Positions 12,210 to 17,901 of a stretch of DNA of 17,901 nt are shown piece by piece. Source of the DNA: Colimorpha sp034178965 (lineage in GTDB: Bacteria; Bacteroidota; Bacteroidia; Bacteroidales; P3). Both the position numbers and the translations under genes were made by a program. The stretch spans positions 1 to 17,901 of the forward strand of contig JAXFQM010000195.1 in the NCBI GenBank assembly GCA_034178965.1, read 5' to 3'. Under the pieces are notes generated by a model that made no database searches, was not told the origin of the DNA, and saw only the letters and a list, made by a program, of their open reading frames with translations. How positions within the stretch are numbered: the stretch's first letter is position 1; every line of letters starts with the position of its first letter.

Positions 12210-13097
12210 ATGCTACTGAAGAGATTGGCGCTGTTAGCAGGGGCAGCCATGTTGACGGTGTTGCTGGCGGGATGTGGAGAAGAGGGAGACAAACCCGCGA
12301 AACCCACGGGTGGCGGGCGGGGCACCACGCACCACGAGCCTGCAGAAACAGAGCTGATGGACGGCCCCAGGCAAGACACCACGATAGAAGCGGGAGGATA
12401 CGCTTTCACAATGAGATATATCCCAGCGGGAAGTTTCCAAATGGGAGCCAATGCCGAAGTGGATCCCGACGCGGATCTCGCCGTGGAAGGGCCGCAACAC
12501 ACAGTAAGCCTTTCAGGATACCTGTTGGCCGACATGGAGGTGTTGCAAGGTCTGTTTATGGCCATGCTGGGCTACAACCCGGCAATGACGATAGACCCGT
12601 TACTGCCCGTAAACGCAGTGTCGCACGAGGCGGCAACAAAGTTCATCGAGGAACTGGGACGACAAACGGGCTTACGCTTTAGGTTGCCGACGGAGGCAGA
12701 GTGGGAATACGCAGCGCGCGGCGCCAACAACGACACGGCCAAGGCGTACCTCTACAGCGGCGGCAACGACTTAAACCAAATCGCTTGGCATGCTGGCAAT
12801 GCCGGCAACTCCTTGCACTATGGCGGCAGTAAGCAACCAAACAGCTTAGGGCTGTATGACATGACGGGAAATGTGGCGGAGTGGTGCAGTGATTGGTACG
12901 GACCTTACGACAAGGCCAGCCAAAGCAACCCGCAAGGTTCTGAAATGCCGGCAGCAGTGGAAAACCAAAAGCGTGTGGTGAGAGGAGGAAGTTTTAAGGA
13001 CGCTCCCTACTACCTGCGCAACACGCACCGCGCAGCGCAATATCCCAAATATGAGGGGAAGGACGTGGGTATTAGAGTGGCATTGTCGTGCAGGTAG
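12210..13097 (+). CDS. FGE/SUMF1-fold lipoprotein lacking the catalytic cysteines
   Basis: The 295-residue product starts with a clear lipoprotein signal (LTVLLAGC, lipidated C22), so it sits in the envelope. The rest is a formylglycine-generating-enzyme (SUMF1/FGE-sulfatase) fold: IPAGSFQMGAN, then RLPTEAEWEYAARG, GLYDMTGNVAEWCSDWY and VVRGGSF. True FGEs carry two catalytic cysteines, in RGGSxxC and five residues later. Here the segment from R258 reads RGGSFKDAPYYLRNTHRAAQ, with Asp and Leu at those places. It is therefore unlikely to activate sulfatases, and a binding or structural role is more probable, as for GldJ/GldK-like relatives. The start is the ATG at 12210, not an in-frame TTG two codons earlier. 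It lies 50 nt upstream of the secreted fucosidase, so the two may be co-transcribed. Confidence 0.87.
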   Translation: MLLKRLALLAGAAMLTVLLAGCGEEGDKPAKPTGGGRGTTHHEPAETELMDGPRQDTTIEAGGYAFTMRYIPAGSFQMGANAEVDPDADLAVEGPQHTVSLSGYLLADMEVLQGLFMAMLGYNPAMTIDPLLPVNAVSHEAATKFIEELGRQTGLRFRLPTEAEWEYAARGANNDTAKAYLYSGGNDLNQIAWHAGNAGNSLHYGGSKQPNSLGLYDMTGNVAEWCSDWYGPYDKASQSNPQGSEMPAAVENQKRVVRGGSFKDAPYYLRNTHRAAQYPKYEGKDVGIRVALSCR

Positions 13098-13147
13098 GTG
13101 AGAGGTTCAACGAAAAAAATCAATTGATATAGCAACGCTTTTCAGGT

Positions 13148-14620
13148 ATGAAACGCAATTACATCCTTTTCGCGGCTTGGGGGATAGTGTTCTTGACGTG
13201 CCTTTTCGCCGCCGCGGCACAAGAGGTGAAAGACGCTCCCCTCCGCAGCAAAAGCGCGGATGGGACAAGGTATGCCGACCCTTACGTGCTGGACCAGATG
13301 GAACCCGAGGAAAACCCAATCATATTGGAAAGGTTGAGCGAATGGCAAGACCTAAAGTTGGGTTTCATGGTGCACTGGGGGCTGTATGCGCAATGGGGCG
13401 TGGTGGAAAGTTGGAGCATTTGCAGTGAACCGTGGATTAGCAGAAACGGCGCCAACTACATGGAATACGTACAAGCTTATAGAGACTTGAACAAAACATT
13501 CAAGCCCAAGCGTTTCAATGCTGAAAGGTGGGCCAAGCAGGCCAAGGAGGCTGGAATGAAATACGTGGTGTTTACGGCGAAGCACCACGACGGATTTTGC
13601 CTGTTCGACAGCAAATACACCAACTATACCTGTGCCGACAGGAGTTGCCCCTTTAGCAAACATGCGCAGAAAGACATCACGCGCGAGGTGGTCAACGCCT
13701 TCCGCTCCAAGGGAATGTGGACGGGATTGTATTTCAGCAAGCCTGATTGGCATTGCCCCGACTATTGGGCCCCCGAATGGGCCACGCCCGACCGCAACGT
13801 GAATTACGATCCCCAGGAGCACCCCGACCGTTGGCAAAAATACAAGGAATTTACTTACAACCAAATATACGAACTGACACACAACTACGGATCCATTGAC
13901 ATCTTGTGGCTTGATGGCGGTTGGGTGAGACCTGAATGGAGCATCAACGACGAAGTGCTTCCTTGGCTGGGGTGCAATAGGTACGTGCAGGACATAGACA
14001 TGCCGCACTTGGCGCAGATTGCGCGTGAGAAGATCCCCGACCTGCTGATTGTGGACCGCTCGGTGGGAGGCCGCTACGAGAACTATCGCACGCCCGAGCA
14101 ACAAGTGCCAGACAGGTGCTTGCCCTATCCATGGGAGACTTGCATGAGTTTGGGCGACGGCTGGAGTTTCTCGCCCAACGACAAGTATAAGTCCGCTCAT
14201 TTCTTGGTGCACACCCTTTGCGATGTGGTGGCCAAGGGCGGCAACTTGTTGCTGAACGTAGGACCCGACGCCGACGGGCTGCTGCCTGACACGGCGGCGC
14301 AACGCTTGAGGGAGTTGGGAAAATGGATGGCGGCCAACGGCGATGCCATCTACGGCACCCGACCTGTTTTACCCTACGTGCTGGGTAAATGGCGCTTTAC
14401 GAAGAGTAAGGACGGCGCGACGGTGTTTGCCATTTACTTATTGGACGAGGGCGAAGAGGTGCCCGAAGTGTTGGAGATAACGCGTCTGCCCATCGTACCC
14501 AACGAAGTGAGACTGCTGGGTGGTGGCAAGGCGAAGGTGAGAAAAGAAGACGGGGTGTACAAGATTTATGTCAGCCCCTCAAAAAACGCGCGGCACGCCA
14601 TAGCGTTAGCATTCAAATAA
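13148..14620 (+). CDS. Secreted GH29 alpha-L-fucosidase
   Basis: The 490-residue product releases terminal L-fucose from glycans such as mucin or milk oligosaccharides, probably in the periplasm. A signal peptide (NYILFAAWGIVFLTCLFAAAAQ) gives a likely cleavage after the Ala run near residue 24, with no lipobox cysteine. GH29 landmarks are GFMVHWGLYAQWG, VVFTAKHHDGFCLFDS, the nucleophile motif DILWLDGGW (D256), NYRTPEQQVPD and PWETCMSLGDGWSF, then GGNLLLNVGPDADG. A beta-sandwich-like tail of about 100 residues closes the protein. The acid/base residue cannot be assigned by eye. There is no SusC/SusD pair, sulfatase or other glycosidase beside it, so this is not a standard polysaccharide-utilisation locus. 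It follows the FGE-like lipoprotein gene and ends before a bidirectional terminator. Confidence 0.94.
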   Translation: MKRNYILFAAWGIVFLTCLFAAAAQEVKDAPLRSKSADGTRYADPYVLDQMEPEENPIILERLSEWQDLKLGFMVHWGLYAQWGVVESWSICSEPWISRNGANYMEYVQAYRDLNKTFKPKRFNAERWAKQAKEAGMKYVVFTAKHHDGFCLFDSKYTNYTCADRSCPFSKHAQKDITREVVNAFRSKGMWTGLYFSKPDWHCPDYWAPEWATPDRNVNYDPQEHPDRWQKYKEFTYNQIYELTHNYGSIDILWLDGGWVRPEWSINDEVLPWLGCNRYVQDIDMPHLAQIAREKIPDLLIVDRSVGGRYENYRTPEQQVPDRCLPYPWETCMSLGDGWSFSPNDKYKSAHFLVHTLCDVVAKGGNLLLNVGPDADGLLPDTAAQRLRELGKWMAANGDAIYGTRPVLPYVLGKWRFTKSKDGATVFAIYLLDEGEEVPEVLEITRLPIVPNEVRLLGGGKAKVRKEDGVYKIYVSPSKNARHAIALAFK

Positions 14621-14710
14621 GAACGTTGCGTCAACATTACGCGGATAAAAGCCGCGGCTGTCTTTAGGGGCGGCTTTGGATATGCCGTGCTGCGTTAGCA
14701 TTCGAATAGG
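14603..14710. repeat. 19-bp imperfect direct repeat at both sides of the terminator
   Basis: GCGTTAGCATTCAAATAAG at 14603-14621 and GCGTTAGCATTCGAATAGG at 14692-14710 match at 17 of 19 positions and start 89 bp apart. The left copy encodes the last residues and stop of the fucosidase. The right copy, read on the other strand, covers the last residues and stop of the M16 peptidase. The pair brackets the hairpin terminator. Confidence 0.8.
14648..14677. terminator. Bidirectional intrinsic terminator between convergent genes
   Basis: Arms AAAGCCGC (14648-14655) and GCGGCTTT (14670-14677) pair over 8 bp around a 14-nt loop. The plus-strand stem ends in three T. On the minus strand it ends in four T, because of the A-run at 14647-14650. 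The hairpin lies between the fucosidase stop (14620) and the M16 peptidase stop (14695) and can serve both. Confidence 0.65.
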
Positions 14711-15912
14711 AAACTAAAGTTCTCTGGTGCAAATAGGTCGCGTGCCACTTCAATGATTTGCCCGCTGGTGACGGCGAGCACTTCCTGTTGCATCTCTTCC
14801 AGCGTGTCCACCTTGTCGTACACCATGTAACTCTTGCCGATGCTTTGCATCTCGTTGAGCGCAAGGTCGGAGGTGATGGCCATTTGTCCAATGAACTGTT
14901 GCTGTGCGGCATGCAATTGTAGCGGCGTAAGGGGCGAGGAACACACCTTGTCCAGTTCTTTCATTAACTTCTCAATATATTGGTCGCGCGCTCCGGCATC
15001 TATACCGGCGTATACGGTGAATAGCCCCGTGTCGCTGAAAGGAGTGTACTGCGATTCTATGGTGTAGCAGAAACCAGCATGTTCGCGTATGCTCATGTTG
15101 AGGCGCGAATTCATTGCCGGTCCGCCCAGTAGGTTGCACAACAGGGAGAACGGCACGCGTCGCGGGTCGTATGCGTCGTATGCGGGGCAGCCCGCCATGA
15201 CGTGCATTTGATGGTTGCGGCGTCTCTTCGTTTGGTTGAAGTGGCGAAACGTGGGGGGCGTGCTGCGGTCGGCTGCGGAGACGGTGGCGGGATAGGCTCC
15301 GAAGTATTTCTCGCAAAGACGCACAAGGCGGCGAAACTCCACGTCGCCCACCACGCTGATGACCATGCGTGGGGTGGTGTAGTTGTGGCGCAGAAAGTCG
15401 CTAAGGTGTTGGGATGAAAATCGCCTTACGTTGCGTTTGTTGCCCAGGATGTCATGTGCCAGGGGATGCCCAGCGTAGGCCAACTCTTCGTAGTCGTCGG
15501 CAATTTGTTCTATGGGGGAGTCTTGGTAGGCGTCAATCTCTTCTATCACCACTTCCTTTTCGAGGTCTATTTCGTGCTGCGGGAAGGTGGCATGGAAGAT
15601 GAGGTCGGCCAGCATATCCAAGCATCGTTCTAAGTGCCGTGTTAGGGAGGAGGTGTAGAGGCAGGTCTCTTCCTTTGTGGTGAAAGCGTTCAGTTCGCCT
15701 CCCACGCCGTCGATGCGGTTGAGAATGTGGTAGGCGCGGCGGTGTTGGGTGCCTTTGAAGATGGAATGCTCTATGAAATGCGCTGTGCCTTCGTCTTCGG
15801 GGCGAAGTTCGTCGCGGGAGCCTATGTTGATGAACAAACCTGTGTGCGTCACAGCCGATTTCTTCTGTTCGAGAACGATGCGAATGCCGTTGTTGAGCGT
15901 ATGGAAGTTCAT
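14695..15912 (-). CDS. M16-family zinc metallopeptidase (processing-peptidase-like)
   Basis: The 405-residue product is a single-unit M16 (pitrilysin/insulinase) peptidase of the size of mitochondrial processing peptidase beta and bacterial YmxG-like proteins. The inverted zinc motif HFIEH is at residues 45-49, and the third ligand Glu is about 76 residues on (E125, in VVIEEIDAY), so the site is intact. The C-terminal half has the non-catalytic repeat domain (NLLGGPAMNSRLNMSIRE, GFCYTIESQYTPFSDTG). The start at 15912 gives MNFHTLNNGIRIVLEQ, the usual beginning. A longer frame to 16023 would run into the O-antigen ligase gene. No signal peptide is seen, so it is probably cytoplasmic. It starts 50 nt after the O-antigen ligase stop and ends just short of the bidirectional terminator. 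Confidence 0.92.
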   Translation of the reverse strand: MNFHTLNNGIRIVLEQKKSAVTHTGLFINIGSRDELRPEDEGTAHFIEHSIFKGTQHRRAYHILNRIDGVGGELNAFTTKEETCLYTSSLTRHLERCLDMLADLIFHATFPQHEIDLEKEVVIEEIDAYQDSPIEQIADDYEELAYAGHPLAHDILGNKRNVRRFSSQHLSDFLRHNYTTPRMVISVVGDVEFRRLVRLCEKYFGAYPATVSAADRSTPPTFRHFNQTKRRRNHQMHVMAGCPAYDAYDPRRVPFSLLCNLLGGPAMNSRLNMSIREHAGFCYTIESQYTPFSDTGLFTVYAGIDAGARDQYIEKLMKELDKVCSSPLTPLQLHAAQQQFIGQMAITSDLALNEMQSIGKSYMVYDKVDTLEEMQQEVLAVTSGQIIEVARDLFAPENFSFLFEC

Positions 15913-15962
15913 GTGTTTCAGTTTATGAGGCTTTGTAGTGCGTTGTTGTATCCTGCGTGCGG

Positions 15963-17606
15963 TTAGGCAATCTTCTTCTCCTGCCTTGCTAACAGCACGG
16001 CGAATAGGCAGGCGAAAAGGCATCCGGCCAGGGTTTCAAGGGTGTCCTCGCTGATGAAGGAGATGGCCACGATGCATAGGTTGGCAAGCAGTAGGGGTGG
16101 TTCCCACATCCGTTCGTGCACGAAGGCGCGGAGGAAGAGCAGCAACAGGGTGGCGCATCCCACCACACCGAAGGCCATCAGCAACGAGAGGTATTGGTTG
16201 TGCGTATGCTTGTTGGTGTTGGCAAGTTCCGAGCCATGCAAGGCGAGTTGCAGATGCAGCGCGTCCACCACGTCGCCTGTGCCCACGCCGAAGAATGGAT
16301 TTTCGGTGAATACCTTCCAGCCTGCGCGCCACAGGTCGAAACGCTGCAGCATGGTGAAGCCTTTTACGGCATGGAGATGACGGCCGCTTTCGTATTCAAA
16401 CAGCCTAACGTACACCATCCTCTTTATGCTCAACGGCCGCAGGTAGACGGGGTTGGCTACGCCGCGCTCGATGGCGTGTATGTCGTCAGGGCTGAGTTGT
16501 GCCACGCCGGCGCTGTCCTTAGTAAGGCCTTTGGCGTTGAGATAGCGTACGAGAGCGGGATAGATGGCGTAGCCGTTTCCTGCGGGGGCGTCCACAGATT
16601 TGTCGCTTCTCAAGGACCATTGTTCTGCGAGTTCTTGCCGGCATACCCAGTTATTGATGTAGTTGCCATTTTCAATCATGCCGTCTTGTGCATGTGAGTA
16701 GGCGTTGCCGTTGGCCGTGGTGGCTTTTAGAGGCTGTTTTGCCGCTGGCGAAAGATGATAGTAGCCGTAGGCGTTTATGCCCACTGCCACACCCGCCGCC
16801 GCTGCCACGCCAACCCAAAGGAGTAGCGCCGTGAAGCGCAGCGCCTTTGTGGGGATACGTCTCCAATACGTCAGCAGCATCACCAAGGAGGTGAAGTATA
16901 GGACGATGTATGCGGTATAACTTTGCAACAGCAGCAGGAAGAAGAGGAGCCATATTGTCAACGCGATGCAAAGTATGGAAAACCAATCGAAGTGCCGTAC
17001 ATGCTGTCGTACCATTAGGTTTTCAAGTATCTCGCGCGCGGTGCTGGGTTCGGAAAGAGAGCCGTCTTCTTGCCGTTGGCGGTAGTAGCGCATCATGGGA
17101 GCCAGCGCAAAGGTCATGAGCAGAAATATGGCCATGCAGCAGTTGAGCGCGAAGCGGATATGTGAGATGAAAGGTACAATTTCGCGGTAGGGCAGCCCTG
17201 GCACGGAGAGAAAGCGCACGAAGCCTATGGCCGACACTACGAGGACGGCCGCCACGTAAGCCGTCAGTAGGCGCCGTAGGTGGTTGCCACGCAGCGGTTC
17301 GCTGGTCAATACCACCAGTGGTACTGCCGCCAGCGGCAGCATGCGCCGCAGGTAGTCCACCCCGTAGTTCACGTTTTGGCTCCAGCATAGCCCTGCCATA
17401 GCCATGGCGAAAAGAGCCAAGAAGGCATGCAGCAGTGTGTTGTTTCGGAAATGGGCAAACTTTTCTCGCCAGTTCCATTCCAGTACCCAGTTTGCCAGCA
17501 TGAGCACCCAGGCCAAGTTCATGAAGAACACCGATGAGGGCATGGCCACGAGCAGCAAGGCCAGCAGGAAAATGTAGATGTTGCGATGAACTTTTGCCCG
17601 GGTCAT
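15963..17606 (-). CDS. O-antigen ligase/polymerase-like polytopic membrane protein (Wzy_C/WaaL type)
   Basis: The 547-residue product has many hydrophobic segments. A run of them covers residues ~10-175, followed by a charged stretch, a second group at ~205-290, a large soluble loop at ~290-425 and a last group towards the C-terminus. The family's conserved region is visible as ENPFFGVGTGDVV (near residue 438) and NKHTHNQYLSLLMAFGVVG (near 467), the His/Asn-containing motif of O-antigen ligases and polymerases. Such proteins join or polymerise undecaprenyl-linked glycans on the periplasmic side of the inner membrane. Whether this one acts on LPS, a capsule or protein glycans cannot be told, because no glycosyltransferases or flippase are adjacent. 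It begins 20 nt after the S41 protease gene and precedes the M16 gene. Confidence 0.82.
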   Translation of the reverse strand: MTRAKVHRNIYIFLLALLLVAMPSSVFFMNLAWVLMLANWVLEWNWREKFAHFRNNTLLHAFLALFAMAMAGLCWSQNVNYGVDYLRRMLPLAAVPLVVLTSEPLRGNHLRRLLTAYVAAVLVVSAIGFVRFLSVPGLPYREIVPFISHIRFALNCCMAIFLLMTFALAPMMRYYRQRQEDGSLSEPSTAREILENLMVRQHVRHFDWFSILCIALTIWLLFFLLLLQSYTAYIVLYFTSLVMLLTYWRRIPTKALRFTALLLWVGVAAAAGVAVGINAYGYYHLSPAAKQPLKATTANGNAYSHAQDGMIENGNYINNWVCRQELAEQWSLRSDKSVDAPAGNGYAIYPALVRYLNAKGLTKDSAGVAQLSPDDIHAIERGVANPVYLRPLSIKRMVYVRLFEYESGRHLHAVKGFTMLQRFDLWRAGWKVFTENPFFGVGTGDVVDALHLQLALHGSELANTNKHTHNQYLSLLMAFGVVGCATLLLLFLRAFVHERMWEPPLLLANLCIVAISFISEDTLETLAGCLFACLFAVLLARQEKKIA

Positions 17607-17626
17607 GTGGAGGGCGCGTTAGGTGG

Positions 17627-17901
17627 TTACTTGTTCAGAATCTTTTTGTATTGAAGCCTGTCCGAAAGTATGTCTACGGCTTTTTGTATGTCAGGATCGC
17701 TTTCCAGCATGCCTTCGATTTGTCCTTTTTGAAAGTAGTATCGCCCGAGTAGTTCGCTCTTGAGCATTTTGGCTATTGTGGGGCGGAATTTGTCCAGGTC
17801 GCGTTCCTTGTCGCTTTTCAGAGACTCCTCCAGCGTAGTCAGTTGCGTGTCGATGCTGTCGAGGTAATGTTCTTCCTTGGCCACTTTGCGCAATTCGGCC
17901 A
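17627..17901 (-). CDS. C-terminal end of an S41-family (tail-specific) protease, start outside the window
   Basis: The open frame runs in from the right edge and shows about 91 residues. The region SLKSDKERDLDKFRPTIAKM, then LLGRYYFQKGQIEGML and the end ILSDRLQYKKILNK, matches from memory the C-terminal extension of Bacteroidota carboxy-terminal processing proteases. The catalytic Ser/Lys domain and PDZ domain are not in the window, so the call rests on this tail alone. An in-frame TTG at 17891-17893 is not a credible start. The gene ends 20 nt upstream of the O-antigen ligase-like gene and is probably the first or an early gene of that operon. Confidence 0.72.
   Translation of the reverse strand, partial: AELRKVAKEEHYLDSIDTQLTTLEESLKSDKERDLDKFRPTIAKMLKSELLGRYYFQKGQIEGMLESDPDIQKAVDILSDRLQYKKILNK

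Noticed and set aside
13352..14302. 316-codon minus-strand open frame opposite the fucosidase
   Set aside because: It is an antisense shadow of a gene with clear GH29 motifs; no promoter or recognisable domain was seen. The same reasoning applies to 11104-11829 (-) and 5975-6550 (+).
15913..16023. Longer N-terminus of the M16 peptidase
   Set aside because: The extra 37 residues are basic and unlike the family, and would overlap the end of the O-antigen ligase-like gene; homologues begin at the MNFHTLNNG segment.

Overview
The window looks like a chromosomal segment of a member of the Bacteroidota, most likely order Bacteroidales (Prevotellaceae-like is a guess). The evidence is the protein types (a DksA-like protein without zinc cysteines, an HU/CCDC81-like plus SPOR fusion, a Bacteroidota-type GlmM, a fused two-ATPase peptide ABC protein, an S41 protease tail). 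In addition, four TAnnTTTG motifs, the -7 element of the Bacteroidota primary sigma factor, lie at sensible places. Most of the content is housekeeping. No prophage, transposase, CRISPR array, tRNA or rRNA was seen.

Layout. (1) 2-1174 (+) is the 3' part of a peptide/nickel-type ABC transporter ATPase, facing a DksA-like gene (1179-1580, -) with only 4 nt between the two stop codons. (2) 1671-8043 (-) is a compact block read right to left: deoxynucleoside kinase, kdsB, HU/SPOR envelope protein, trmB, yebC, rsmI, mgtC-like, rimM. Several junctions overlap or nearly touch (TAATG between rsmI and mgtC; one base between the SPOR gene and trmB), and a good -7 box sits ahead of the kinase. The block combines nucleotide salvage, LPS precursor synthesis, RNA modification and ribosome maturation. 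(3) 8141-9276 is a 1.1-kb stretch without a convincing gene but rich in repeats and hairpins. It holds a perfect 24-bp tandem duplication, five 11-bp repeats inside an inverted repeat, a candidate ~105-nt small RNA on the minus strand with its own -7 box and intrinsic terminator, and a separate strong plus-strand terminator with no known gene ahead of it. (4) 9277-10342 (-) is a DUF3298-type lipoprotein preceded by a possible 61-residue small protein. Both lie downstream of a minus-strand promoter that diverges from the glmM promoter. (5) 10504-14620 (+) runs glmM, a 62-residue PspC protein, an FGE-fold lipoprotein that lacks the catalytic cysteines, and a secreted GH29 alpha-L-fucosidase. (6) A bidirectional terminator at 14648-14677 separates these from a minus-strand set read right to left: S41 protease (C-terminal part only), O-antigen ligase-like membrane protein, and an M16 zinc peptidase.

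The best candidates for something undescribed are the small RNA at 8661-8765, the orphan terminator at 9156-9230, the small ORF ahead of the DUF3298 lipoprotein, and the cysteine-less FGE-like lipoprotein next to the fucosidase. All functional calls come from reading motifs by eye. No database search or structure calculation was run.
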